Source: Variovorax sp. E3 | GTDB lineage: Bacteria > Pseudomonadota > Gammaproteobacteria > Burkholderiales > Burkholderiaceae_C | DNA: 64,000 nucleotides | Assembly: GCF_016082275.1 (NCBI RefSeq) | Contig: NZ_MOWM01000001.1 | Coordinates: 90,978-154,977 of the forward strand | Direction of reading: 5' to 3' | Shown: one piece after another, positions 40,773-49,511 of the stretch | Numbering within the stretch: position 1 is the first letter of the stretch | Layout of the letters: every line of letters begins with the position of its first letter | Translations under genes and position numbers: made by a program | The notes under the pieces: generated by a model | The model's database searches: none | Seen by the model: only the letters and a program-made list of their open reading frames with translations | What the model was told of the DNA's origin: nothing

Positions 40773-41809
40773 CAGTGCGACCACAGGACGAACCCTCTTC
40801 TTCCCATCTGCGCGTCGAGCGCCTTTCATTGCCGGACAGCCTGGCGCTGGCCACCGACCGCAAGGCGCCCTTCGCGGCGCTGGGCTACGGCACGCCGCAC
40901 GGCGTGGCATGGATGCCGACGGTCAATGCGCGCGTGCTCTCGCCGCGCGGCGCCATGGCCGACGTGTGGCACGTGACGGGCCCGAACATCGAGTCGGGCA
41001 CCACCGGCATCGCGCGCTGGCGCACCGACGGCCACTGGCTGCTGGGCGCCATCGACCTGGACGAAGCCACTGAAAAGCAGGGCCTTGCCGAACTCGCGCA
41101 CCGCGCCTACCGCGACCTGTTCAAGACGCTCGACCAGGCCGGCGCGCCGCACCTGCAGCGCATCTGGAACTACCTGCCGCAGATCAATGCCGACGGCGGC
41201 GGGCTGGAGCGCTATCGCCAGTTCAACGCGGGCCGGCAAGAGGCGTTTCTCGAAGCCGGCCGCGCCGCCTTCGAGGGCGCGCCCGCGGCCTGCGCGCTGG
41301 GCATTCACCAGGGCGCGCTGTCGATCCGCTTCCTGGCGGGCCAGCAGGCGCCGCTGCCCGTCGAGAACCCGCGCCAGGTGTCGGCCTACCGCTATCCCGA
41401 AACCTACGGCCCGCGCTCGCCGACCTTCTCGCGCGCCGCGCTGTCGGACATCGGCGACGGCAACATCGCCCTCTTCATCTCGGGCACCGCGAGCATCGTC
41501 GGGCACGAGACCGTGCACCACGGCGACGTGCTGGAGCAAACGCGCGAAACCCTGCGCAACCTGCAGGCCGTGGTCACCGCAGCCAACGAACGCGGCACCG
41601 CGAAGTTCTCGCTGGCCTCGCTCGACTGCGTGGTCTACGTGCGGCACCCGGCGGACACCGAGGCCGTGCGCGACATCATCGAAGGCACCCTCGGCGCCGA
41701 CGCGCCGATGGCCCGCCACGCGGTCTACCTCGAAGCCGACATCTGCCGCAGCGATCTGCTGGTCGAGATCGAGGCCCACACGGTGGCCGCCGGCCGATTG
41801 CGGGCCTGA
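40769..41809 (+). CDS. Chorismatase (XanB2/FkbO/Hyg5-like), forms a hydroxybenzoate starter
   Basis: These enzymes split chorismate to pyruvate and a hydroxybenzoate (3- or 4-hydroxybenzoate in the XanB2 group) that primes xanthomonadin-type aryl polyenes. Family segments include ADVWHVTGPNIESGTTGIAR, RIWNYLPQINADGGGLERY, the RQFNAGRQEAF stretch and ALFISGTASIVGHETVHHGD. At 346 aa it has normal length. The GTG start overlaps the preceding stop (GTGA). It replaces the lyase/enoyl-type starter supply seen in enterobacterial aryl polyene loci. The exact product cannot be read from sequence. Confidence 0.88.
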   Translation: MTVRPQDEPSSSHLRVERLSLPDSLALATDRKAPFAALGYGTPHGVAWMPTVNARVLSPRGAMADVWHVTGPNIESGTTGIARWRTDGHWLLGAIDLDEATEKQGLAELAHRAYRDLFKTLDQAGAPHLQRIWNYLPQINADGGGLERYRQFNAGRQEAFLEAGRAAFEGAPAACALGIHQGALSIRFLAGQQAPLPVENPRQVSAYRYPETYGPRSPTFSRAALSDIGDGNIALFISGTASIVGHETVHHGDVLEQTRETLRNLQAVVTAANERGTAKFSLASLDCVVYVRHPADTEAVRDIIEGTLGADAPMARHAVYLEADICRSDLLVEIEAHTVAAGRLRA

Positions 41810-41861
41810 CCGGTCGCGCCCGACCGATCGGCCCACCGCCCGACCGCCCCCGATTGATTCA

Positions 41862-42658
41862 ATGACCCGCGTGCTGCGCATCCTCACCTCGATTCCGCTC
41901 GCGCTGATGCTCTACGCATTGCTGCTGTTCCTCGGACTGATCTCGCTGTTCTGGAACCTGGTGGCGATGCTGATCTACCCCGTGATTCCCACGCGGCCCG
42001 CCCGCGCGCTGGGCCGCATGACGATCGCCTTTGCCTACCGCATGTTCTGGTGGCTGGCGTCGGTGACCGGCATGATGCGCATCGACGCGGCCTGCCTGGA
42101 CCCCATGCGCAACGAGCCGGGCGTGATCTTCGTGGCCAACCACCCGACCATGCTCGACGCCCTGCTGCTGGTGGCACGGCTGCCGCGCAGCGCCTGCATC
42201 ATGAAGGCCGACCTGATGGGCAACATCTTCCTTGGCGCCGGGGCGCGGCTGGCGCGCTACATCAGCAACAAGTCGGCCCGGATGATGGTGCGCCTGGCGG
42301 TAAACGACCTGCGCAACGGCGGACAGCTGGTGATTTTTCCCGAGGCACGCGCACGGTGACGCCGCCGCTCAACCCCTTTCGCCCCGGCGTGACGCTGATC
42401 GCCAAGCTGGCGCAGGCGCCCATCCAGACCGTGTTCATCGACACCGACTCGCCCTACCTCAGCAAGGGCTGGCCGTTGTGGCGCGTGCCGCCGCTGCCGA
42501 TCGTCTTCACCCTGCGGCTGGGCAAGCGCTTCGCGGCCACGCAGGACAGCGACGTGCTCCAGGCCGACCTGGAACACTACTTTCGCCAAAACATGGAACA
42601 GCGCGCCACCGACGCGTCCCCCGAATGCCAGACGCCTCGCGCACCCACCTTGTCCTGA
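41862..42658 (+). CDS. 1-acylglycerol-3-phosphate acyltransferase-like protein, one frameshift
   Basis: This is a PlsC-fold acyltransferase expected to attach an acyl or aryl-polyenoyl chain to a lipid. An N-terminal membrane helix (RILTSIPLALMLYALLLFLG) is followed by the catalytic HxxxxD in VANHPTMLDALLL. The third motif is FPEGTR, interrupted by a missing G near 42344; with it restored, the frame continues as VTPPLNPFRPGVTLIAKLA to about 265 aa. It lies 52 bp after the chorismatase gene and overlaps the glycosyltransferase by 34 bp. Confidence 0.87.
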
Positions 42659-43401
42659 TTCCCAGCTACAACACGGGAGAACGCGTGTTCTCCACGGTCG
42701 CGGCCGCGCGTGCGCAATGGAACCCGGTGTGGGTGGTGGTCGACGGCAGCGACGACGGCACGGGCGAGCGGCTGCAGCAGATGGCGGCCGGTGACCCGGG
42801 CCTGCGCGTGTGGGTGCTGCCGCAGAACCAGGGCAAGGGCTCGGCGGTGCTGCACGGGCTGCGCGCCGCGAAGGACGCGGGCTTCACGCACGCATTGACG
42901 ATGGATTCGGACGGGCAGCATCCGGCGGACCTGATCCCTGCGTTCATGAAGGCATCGCTGGAGCGGCCGGAGACGATGGTGCTGGGGCGACCGGTGTTCG
43001 ATGCCAGCGCGCCGCTTTTGCGTGTGCGCGGTCGGCGTGTGTCGAACGGATGGACGCAGCTGGAGACGCTGTTCGCCGGCGTCGGCGATTCGCTCTACGG
43101 CTTTCGCGTGTATCCGGTGAGCGACCTGATCGCGGTGATGGCGAAGCAGCCTTGGATGCGTCGCTTCGACTTCGATACCGAGGCTGTGGTTCGGCTGGCG
43201 TGGCGCGGGGTCAAGCCGGTGAACATCGACGCGCCTGTGAAATACCTTACCGCCGAGGAAGGCGGGGTTTCACATTTCCGCTATGGACGGGACAACGTGC
43301 TGCTGACTTGGATGCACGCTCGGCTGATGGTGGAGTTCGTGTTGCGGCTGCCTGGGCTGCTGTTTCGCAAGCTGACTCGGAAGCCGCCGTTTCAGGTCTG
43401 A
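42625..43401 (+). CDS. Family 2 glycosyltransferase
   Basis: This is a GT-A fold glycosyltransferase of 258 aa. The nucleotide-sugar region reads VLIPSYNTGERVFSTVAAAR, WVVVDGSDDGTGERL and the DxD-type MDSDGQHPADLIP. A C-terminal hydrophobic segment (ARLMVEFVLRLPGLLFRKL) suggests membrane association. GT2 genes are standard members of aryl polyene loci and probably decorate the lipid anchor. It starts inside the end of the acyltransferase gene and is the last gene of the plus-strand operon. Confidence 0.85.
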   Translation: MPDASRTHLVLIPSYNTGERVFSTVAAARAQWNPVWVVVDGSDDGTGERLQQMAAGDPGLRVWVLPQNQGKGSAVLHGLRAAKDAGFTHALTMDSDGQHPADLIPAFMKASLERPETMVLGRPVFDASAPLLRVRGRRVSNGWTQLETLFAGVGDSLYGFRVYPVSDLIAVMAKQPWMRRFDFDTEAVVRLAWRGVKPVNIDAPVKYLTAEEGGVSHFRYGRDNVLLTWMHARLMVEFVLRLPGLLFRKLTRKPPFQV

Positions 43402-43692
43402 TTTTCTTGTGGGGAGCGCCCGGTACGCGGCACGGCGCGGTCGGCCCCACTGTGCCGGCCCTTCGGGCTCCCCTGCGGTGCTCGCGTTTCGCGGGGTCTC
43501 GCAGAACTCGCTTCGCTCAAACAGCTGCGAGCCCTGATCGCGAAACACTGCGCTCCTCGGCGGCACAGAGGGGCCGCCCACACCGCACCGCATACCGGGC
43601 TTGGGGGTCGCACACGGGCCCTGCTTCTTCTTCAGGCCGTCTGCCCTCACCCCAACCCTCTCCCAGAGGGAGAGGGAGCAAGAATTGCCGAG
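43402..43692. repeat. Intergenic region with two strong stem-loops, repeat-like
   Basis: This 291-bp gap between convergent operons has no credible gene. A large stem-loop has outer arms GTTTCGCG (43486-43493) and CGCGAAAC (43539-43546) and inner arms CTCGCAG (43498-43504) and CTGCGAG (43525-43531), with GGG and CCC pairing between them. A second hairpin, CCCTCTCCC-AGA-GGGAGAGGG, lies at 43656-43676, 16 bp before the fabG stop codon. The composition looks like a dispersed intergenic repeat (REP-like), but copies elsewhere cannot be tested here. The second hairpin could also be a terminator. Confidence 0.5.
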
Positions 43693-44425
43693 TCAGATCA
43701 TCCCGCCGTTAACGGAAATCACCTGACCCGTGATGTAGCCGGCTTCGTTTCCAGCGAGGAACGCCGCCAGCGCAGCCACCTCCTCCGGCGTCCCCGCACG
43801 CTTCACCGGCACCATCTGGTTGATGAGCGCCGGATCGAACACGGCATCGGCCATCGGCGACGCGATGATGCCCGGTGCGATCGCGTTCACCGTGACGCCG
43901 CGCGATGCCACTTCGAGCGACAGCGCCTTGGTCGCGCTGTTGAGCGCGCCCTTCGCTGCCGCGTAGTTGACCTGCCCCCCGGTTGCCCGCGATCGCGGCG
44001 ACCGACGAGATGTTCAGGATGCGCCCCCAGCGCGTGCGCATCATCGGCAGCAGCAGCGGCTGCGTGACGCGGAAAAAGCCGTTGAGCGACACGTCGATCA
44101 CCTTGTGCCACTGCTCGGCGCGCATGCCCGGCAGCACCGCGTCGTCGTGAACGCCCGCGTTGTTGACGAGGATCTGCACCGGGCCGCCTTCGAGAATGCG
44201 CGCACACGCGGCCGCGCAGGCCTCGTCGCTGCGCAGGTCGAACACATGGCACTCGGCCTTGCCGCCGGCGGCGGTGATCGACGCGGCCAGTTGCTCGACG
44301 GCTTCCGGGCGCGAGTTGGCGTGCAGCAGCACGGTCGCGCCTTCGCGCGCAAAACGCTGGGCCATGGCCGCGCCGAGCGCGCCGCTGGCGCCGGTGATCA
44401 GGGCGCGTTTTCCTTCGAGACTCAT
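43693..44425 (-). CDS. fabG: 3-oxoacyl-ACP reductase FabG of the pigment locus, one frameshift
   Basis: This reductase reduces the beta-keto group during polyene chain growth. The cofactor loop is ALITGASGALGAAMAQRFAR, NNAG lies in ILVNNAGVHDDAVLPGM and the catalytic serine in RILNISSVAAIAGNRG. A run of six C bases (43975-43980) has one too many; with five, the frame runs on as QVNYAAAKGAL, holding the YxxxK pair, to INGG-type end QVISVNGGMI. Repaired length about 243 aa. It is the last gene of the minus-strand operon and overlaps the dehydratase by 4 bp. Confidence 0.88.
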
Positions 44426-44892
44426 GACGGGGTGCTTTCTGTTGCGAGCGGCGTGTTCAGGACGACCACGGCGCGGCCTTCGGCCAGCGAACGACCGTCG
44501 TCGGCCTTCAACGTGAATTCATAGAGGATCTGGCGGTCGTCGCCGGACAGGCGCCTGGCCTTGACCTGCAACGCGCCCGCGATGTCGTCCAGCCGCGCCA
44601 CGGCGAGCTTCACGTTGCGCGCGCTCGCCAGGAAACCGGCCGACGGCGCACTGCCTTCGACGGCCAGCAAGCCGCCGTGCAGCGCCATGGCCTGCGCGGC
44701 GTATTCGATGGCGTTCGGTGCGAGCAGGCCGCTTTCGGTGCGCAGCGGGTTGTCGGGTTGCGCATGCGTGGTGGTGCTGCAATGGATTGCGTCGGCGTCC
44801 CAGCTTTCGAGCCGCTCCAGCAGGCACATGCTGCCGCTGTGCGGAATGCGCCTCGCGATACCGGCGCGGTCGAGCGTTTGCGGTGCGGTCAT
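44422..44892 (-). CDS. 3-hydroxyacyl-ACP dehydratase, ApeP-like hotdog protein
   Basis: This is a 156-residue hotdog-fold dehydratase. The segment RIPHSGSMCLLERLESWDAD matches the IPHxGxMCLLD opening of ApeP-type dehydratases of aryl polyene clusters, and SGLLAPNAIEYAAQAMALHG holds the helix of the fold. It would remove water from the beta-hydroxyacyl chain after FabG. A second, FabZ-like dehydratase domain is fused to the ligase in the same operon. Both ends overlap neighbours by 4 bp (ATGA). Confidence 0.87.
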   Translation of the reverse strand: MTAPQTLDRAGIARRIPHSGSMCLLERLESWDADAIHCSTTTHAQPDNPLRTESGLLAPNAIEYAAQAMALHGGLLAVEGSAPSAGFLASARNVKLAVARLDDIAGALQVKARRLSGDDRQILYEFTLKADDGRSLAEGRAVVVLNTPLATESTPS

Positions 44893-45665
44893 GCGGCCTG
44901 GCTCTCTTCGAGGTCGGCCACCAGCAGCACGTTGGCAAAGGGCGTGCCCTCGCTCATCGGAATGCTGCGCACGCGAAAGCCCATGTGATCGAGCAGCGCG
45001 GTCCATTCGGCCAGCGGTCGGCCCCAGGTCGGCGAGACCTTGTGGCCGCGGATGCGCGTGACCGTGCGGTCGACCCACTGGCTGATCGCGAAACCACGGC
45101 GGCTCGATGCGTCGCCCACGCGCAGCAGCAGGCGCGCCTCTTTGCTACCGCCGCGCTTCAGCGCATCGCGCACGCGCAGCAGCACGCCCTCTTGCGCTTC
45201 AAGGCCCACGTAGTGCAGCACGTCGAGGATCACGACCAGGTCGCAGTCCGGCAACGCCGCCGAGCACATGTCGGCGCAGACCAACCGGGGCGCGGGCTGC
45301 AGATGGCCGATGGAGGCCTCGGCGCGCGCCACGTCCTTGGGCATCAGCTCGATGCCGGTGTAGTCGGCGGCGGCGGGCGTGGCGGACCACGACGCGGGCC
45401 AGCGGCCCTTCTGCTGCATGGCGCTCATCGACGCGAGCAGGCTCGCGAACAGGCCCTGTCCGCAGCCGATGTCGACCACGCGCCTGTGCTGCGCGCCGAT
45501 CAGGCCGCGCTCGAGCAGGCCGCGAAACACCGGGTCGCGCCCCAGCTTGCCGCGCGCGAAGTGCCAGGCGAAGCTGCCGCCCTTCTTGTAGGGAATGGTC
45601 GCGGCTTCGTGCAGCTCGCGCCAGGCGTTGTCGGTCGAGCCCGACGGCGGCAACACCGCGTTCAT
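44889..45665 (-). CDS. Class I SAM-dependent methyltransferase of the pigment locus
   Basis: This is a methyltransferase of 258 aa with SAM motif VVDIGCGQGLFASLLASMSA, acidic loop YTGIELMPKD and motif IV LVVILDVLHYVGLEAQEGVL. Methyltransferases are regular members of aryl polyene clusters, where they may methylate the aromatic head group. It overlaps the deacetylase and dehydratase genes by 4 bp on each side. Confidence 0.83.
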   Translation of the reverse strand: MNAVLPPSGSTDNAWRELHEAATIPYKKGGSFAWHFARGKLGRDPVFRGLLERGLIGAQHRRVVDIGCGQGLFASLLASMSAMQQKGRWPASWSATPAAADYTGIELMPKDVARAEASIGHLQPAPRLVCADMCSAALPDCDLVVILDVLHYVGLEAQEGVLLRVRDALKRGGSKEARLLLRVGDASSRRGFAISQWVDRTVTRIRGHKVSPTWGRPLAEWTALLDHMGFRVRSIPMSEGTPFANVLLVADLEESQAA

Positions 45666-46504
45666 GGTTTCAGGCCCTCGGGCAGGGTCACGGCGCGCAG
45701 TCCATCGGCGCGCAGGCGGTCGAGCAACAAGGGCAATACCTCCAGCAAAACGGGTTGTCCTTCGGCGGTGCGCGCGGCATTGCCGTCGTGCAGCAACAGG
45801 ATGTCGCGGGCCTGCAGGTTGCGGCTCAGGCGCGCCATCACCTTGGCGGCGTCGCCTTCGCGCGTGTCGAAACCGCGCCGCGTCCAGCTCACGAGCGAGA
45901 GGCCGAGGCGGTGCAGCACGGGTTCGAGGAAAGGGTTGCGCAGGCCGGCGGGCGCGCGAAAACACGTCGGGCGCTGGCCGGTCACGTCGCTCAGGATGTC
46001 TTGTGCCCGCGCGATCTCGGCGGCAAAACCGCGCGGCCCGAGAAACGAAAAGTTGTGCCGGTGCCGCGCCGTGTGGTTCTGGATGCTGTGGCCGCGCGCC
46101 ACGATTTCGCGCGCCAACGCCGGCTGCGCCAGCACGCGCTCGGCGATGCAGAAGAAGGTGGCGCGCTGGCCGTGCGCGTCGAGCAGGTCGAGCACGCGCG
46201 GCGTGACTTCGGGCTCGGGGCCGTCGTCGATGGTGATCGCCACTTCGCGCCGCGCGCCCGCCGCTTCGGGCAGCCGCGTGACGTTCGGGCCCAGCAGGCT
46301 GCTGCGCGGCGTCAGGCCGGCACCGGTGATCAGCGCATGGTTCAGCACGATGGCGCCCACGGCCCACGGCAATGCGCCCGGCACCAGCACACCCGCGCCG
46401 ATGGCGGCCACGTGCCACGCCGCGCTGGCGCGGATGGCCGGCGGCCAGGGCCAGGATTCACGAGGGGCGGAGGCGGAAGACATGGAACCGGATTTTCCCC
46501 TCAT
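45662..46504 (-). CDS. Polysaccharide deacetylase family protein (NodB domain)
   Basis: This carbohydrate esterase 4 type protein has about 280 aa. The N-terminus is a short membrane-like region (AIGAGVLVPGALPWAVGAIV). The NodB domain then shows motif 1 ITIDDGPEPEVTPRVLDLLD, motif 2 HSIQNHTARHRHNFS (HxxxH metal histidines) and motif 3 CFRAPAGLRNP. The ATG at 46504 overlaps the MMPL stop codon (ATGA) as elsewhere in this operon; a second ATG at 46483 is possible. It may remove an acetyl group from the sugar added by the GT2 enzyme, which is inference. Confidence 0.82.
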   Translation of the reverse strand: MRGKSGSMSSASAPRESWPWPPAIRASAAWHVAAIGAGVLVPGALPWAVGAIVLNHALITGAGLTPRSSLLGPNVTRLPEAAGARREVAITIDDGPEPEVTPRVLDLLDAHGQRATFFCIAERVLAQPALAREIVARGHSIQNHTARHRHNFSFLGPRGFAAEIARAQDILSDVTGQRPTCFRAPAGLRNPFLEPVLHRLGLSLVSWTRRGFDTREGDAAKVMARLSRNLQARDILLLHDGNAARTAEGQPVLLEVLPLLLDRLRADGLRAVTLPEGLKP

Positions 46505-48897
46505 CGATCGCGGGAAGCCTTCGAAGGCCCCACGCTGCGTGCGAATGCCGCCGACAGCAGCAGCGCCAGCAGCGCGCCCGGCGCCACCACGCGGCCGATC
46601 GACGACAACGCGGGAATGTCGGAAATCGCGATCAGCCCGAACGACACCACGGTCGTCAGGTTGGCCAGCATCAGCGACGCCAGCGTGTCTTCGTCGGCCC
46701 GACCCGTGGTGCGCAACTGGTCGAAGAACAGCGCGTAGTTGGAGCCCACCGCCACGATCAGCAGCAGCCCCACCAGGTGCAGGATGCCCAGCGCCGCCTG
46801 CAGCACGGCCATGCCGCCGAGCGTGAGCACCACCGCGAACAGCAGCGGCTGGCACACGGCCAGCAGCCGGCGCCACGAGCGCAGGTAGACGCCCAGCAGC
46901 ACCACCACCGCCAGCGCGCCCAGCAGCACCTGCACGAAAGCCTCGTGCAGATAGCGCTGGTACAGCCCCGCGAGTTCGCGGCCGACGTCGACCACTTGCA
47001 CTTCGGGCAGGCCGGCCAGCGCCATTTCGAGCCGCTTCTGGTCGAACTTGGCACCGGGGTGCAGCACCACCAGCGTGCCCCAGCCGCCACCCGGGCGCTG
47101 GTACATCAGCGTGTTGACGACCGAGCCGAGCGGCCCGCCCGCCAGGTCGGCGCGCTGCACGGGCGCGAGCTTGCGCGCCGCCTCGACATCGGCCACGAAG
47201 GGCCCGAGCCGCGAGGCCGGCAGCGGCAGGCCCTGCGTCGCCTCGGCGAGGTTGGCGCGCAGCACGTCGCTGTCGGGCAGGCTGGCAAGGCGGGCCGTCT
47301 GCGCGGCCACGCTGGGCAGCACGCGCGTGACCGTCTCGTAGCCGATGAGTTCGCCGCTGTCGACCAGCGCATCGAGCCGCGTGGCCGCCGCCTCGGTGTT
47401 GCGCAGCGCGGCTTGCTCGTCGTTGCCGTAGGCCACCACCAGCACGCCGCCGTCGCTGGCGCCGATGTCGTTGCGCAGCATTTCGTCCATCTGCTGGGCG
47501 GCCTTGGGCACCGGGCTCATCGCGCCCAGGTCGGCGCGCCACAGGTGGCCGCCCTGCCACAGCACCAGCCCCAGCGCGGCCACGCCGAGCGCGGCCAGCG
47601 GCCAGCGCAGGCGCGGCAGGCCGCGCACCAGCGCACCCGCGAGCCGGGCCATGTGGCGGCGCATGCCCATGCCGGTGGCGCCGTCGGGTGCGAGCACCGG
47701 CAGCACATGGCGCGTGGCCAGCGCGGCCGCCACCAGGCCTGCGATGGAGAACACGCCCAGTTGCGCCAGCCCCGGGAAGCCCGAGAACACCAGCGCCGCG
47801 AAGCCGCACACCGAGGTCAACAGCCCGAGCCGCACCGTGGGCCAATTGAGGTCGCGCCAGCGCTGCCAGCCGGTGCCGGCCACGGCCGCGCCGCGCGCCT
47901 GGATGAGGTAGTAGATGGCGTAGTCCACCGTCTCGCCGATCAGCGTGCTGCCGAAGCCCAGCGTGAGGCCGTGCACCGAGCCGAACACCAGGCTCACGCT
48001 GGCGGTGCCGACCACCACGCCCGTGGCCACCGGCAGGAAGGCAATGACCAGCGCGCGCGGCGAAGCGAAGGCCAGCAGCAGCAGCCCGCCCATCACGATG
48101 CCGCCCACGATCGCGAGGTGGATGGCCTCGGTCTTGATCTTGTCGCGGCTCATCACCGAGAACACCGGTGGGCCGCTCAGCAGCAGCTTGGGCGCGTCGG
48201 CGCCCATGTCCTTCGAGACGGCCTCGTAGGCCGCCTGCACGCGCGCGATGGCCACGGCCTGCGCGTCGAGGTCGCTGCCGGCGGCGCGCGTGGTGGCGAT
48301 CATCAGCGCGCGCGGCGCGCTGCGCGACATCCACACGCCGTCTTCGCTGCGCGGCGCGCTCGCGGGCACCAGCTCCATCGCGATGCGCTGCGTTTCGCCG
48401 GTCGGGTCGCGGTCGAGAAAGGGCTTGATGACGTTGCCGGCCGGCGTGCCGAGCATCGACAGCGTTTCGTTGATCGCGTCGCGCAAGCCGGCGGCGGTGA
48501 ACTGCCCCGGCGTGACGCCGGTCGACAGCTGGTAGCGGTGCTGGAAGACCCAGGTGCCGGCGTCGCTCCAGTCGCTGACGTCGCCGTTCTGCACCAGGTC
48601 GAACAGCTGGCTCTCGCGCATGCTCCTGGCCACCGCGCGCGACACCGTGGCGCGCTGCTCGACGCTGCCGCCCTCGATGCCCAGCATCAGCGTGCGCGAG
48701 GCCACGCCGCTTTGCAGCTGCTCGATCAGCACGCGCTGGCGCACGTCGGGGCTCTTGGGCAAGAAGGCCGACAGGTCGGCGCCGATCTGCGTGCGCGCGA
48801 TGACCACGGCGCCGCACAGCAGCACCAGCAGCCACGCCAGCAGCACGACCGCCCTGCGCCGCCAGTTCGGCGGGCCGCCCGCCTGCGAAGCAGTCAC
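46501..48897 (-). CDS. MMPL/RND family lipid exporter of the pigment locus
   Basis: This is a large inner-membrane transporter of about 798 aa with two sets of membrane helices, each following a periplasmic domain. The first helix RAVVLLAWLLVLLCGAVVIA is followed by LSAFLPKSPDVRQRVLIEQL; the first bundle has TLGFGSTLIGETVDYAIYYL and the second has LLLIVAVGSNYALFFDQLRT, both with the conserved acidic or polar centre. Aryl polyene clusters use such proteins with a LolA-like carrier to pass the lipid to the outer membrane. The start is a GTG at 48897 overlapping the lolA-like stop (GTGA). Confidence 0.88.
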   Translation of the reverse strand: MTASQAGGPPNWRRRAVVLLAWLLVLLCGAVVIARTQIGADLSAFLPKSPDVRQRVLIEQLQSGVASRTLMLGIEGGSVEQRATVSRAVARSMRESQLFDLVQNGDVSDWSDAGTWVFQHRYQLSTGVTPGQFTAAGLRDAINETLSMLGTPAGNVIKPFLDRDPTGETQRIAMELVPASAPRSEDGVWMSRSAPRALMIATTRAAGSDLDAQAVAIARVQAAYEAVSKDMGADAPKLLLSGPPVFSVMSRDKIKTEAIHLAIVGGIVMGGLLLLAFASPRALVIAFLPVATGVVVGTASVSLVFGSVHGLTLGFGSTLIGETVDYAIYYLIQARGAAVAGTGWQRWRDLNWPTVRLGLLTSVCGFAALVFSGFPGLAQLGVFSIAGLVAAALATRHVLPVLAPDGATGMGMRRHMARLAGALVRGLPRLRWPLAALGVAALGLVLWQGGHLWRADLGAMSPVPKAAQQMDEMLRNDIGASDGGVLVVAYGNDEQAALRNTEAAATRLDALVDSGELIGYETVTRVLPSVAAQTARLASLPDSDVLRANLAEATQGLPLPASRLGPFVADVEAARKLAPVQRADLAGGPLGSVVNTLMYQRPGGGWGTLVVLHPGAKFDQKRLEMALAGLPEVQVVDVGRELAGLYQRYLHEAFVQVLLGALAVVVLLGVYLRSWRRLLAVCQPLLFAVVLTLGGMAVLQAALGILHLVGLLLIVAVGSNYALFFDQLRTTGRADEDTLASLMLANLTTVVSFGLIAISDIPALSSIGRVVAPGALLALLLSAAFARSVGPSKASRDR

Positions 48898-49511
48898 GGC
48901 GTGGTGCGGCCGCCCGCGCCGGCGGGCGCCGCGCCCGGCGAAATGTTCATGACGGAACGGTCCCCGCCGACAAACTCCATTTCGAGCCCCAGCACGTCGC
49001 TCGCGCGGCCGCTGATGCGCATGCTGCGCACCTGCGCGGCCAGCCGGCTGTCCATCGGCACGAGGTCGAGCGTCCACTTGGCCGCGGAGCCCGTCACGGT
49101 GCTGCGGAAGTAGCGCTGCAGCGTGGCGCCATCGCCGGTGAGCGTGCCGCGCATGGCCTCGACCAGGCCCAGCAGCTCGGGCATGCTGTCGAGCGTCAGC
49201 GTGCGGTTGCGGCCGCCGCGCGACAGCGTCAGCGTGTTGCCCTCGACCGCCATGGTCTCGATGCGCGGCGACAGCGTGCGGCGCACCAGCTTGTCGGGCG
49301 CGTCGAAGCTCAGCGTGCCGCTGGCGTCGAGCGGGCCTTCGAGGCCGTGCACGAAGCGCTGTTCGGTGAAGCGGGCCTCGCCGCTCTTCTGCTTGGCCAG
49401 CAGCGTCATCAGCTCGGGCAGGTCGAACGCCGCCCAGGCCGGCATCGCGCTACAGAAAGCCAGCGCCAGCACAAAGGCCCCGAGGGCCCTGCCCAGCCGG
49501 TCAAGCCGCAT
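48894..49511 (-). CDS. LolA-like periplasmic carrier protein
   Basis: This is a lipid-chaperone-like protein of 205 aa. The start at 49511 gives the signal peptide MRLDRLGRALGAFVLALAFC and cleavage after AWA. The mature part has the LolA-type opening LLAKQKSGEARFTEQRFVHG and GTLSFDAPDKLVRRTLSP. It likely shields the polyene lipid between the MMPL pump and the outer membrane. It overlaps the acyltransferase gene by 11 bp and the MMPL gene by 4 bp. Confidence 0.85.
   Translation of the reverse strand: MRLDRLGRALGAFVLALAFCSAMPAWAAFDLPELMTLLAKQKSGEARFTEQRFVHGLEGPLDASGTLSFDAPDKLVRRTLSPRIETMAVEGNTLTLSRGGRNRTLTLDSMPELLGLVEAMRGTLTGDGATLQRYFRSTVTGSAAKWTLDLVPMDSRLAAQVRSMRISGRASDVLGLEMEFVGGDRSVMNISPGAAPAGAGGRTTP

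Noticed and set aside
45662..48835. A 1,057-residue reverse-strand reading ending in the deacetylase
   Set aside because: Its first two thirds run out of frame under the MMPL gene, which has clear membrane helices in another frame. Only the last 280 residues are real.
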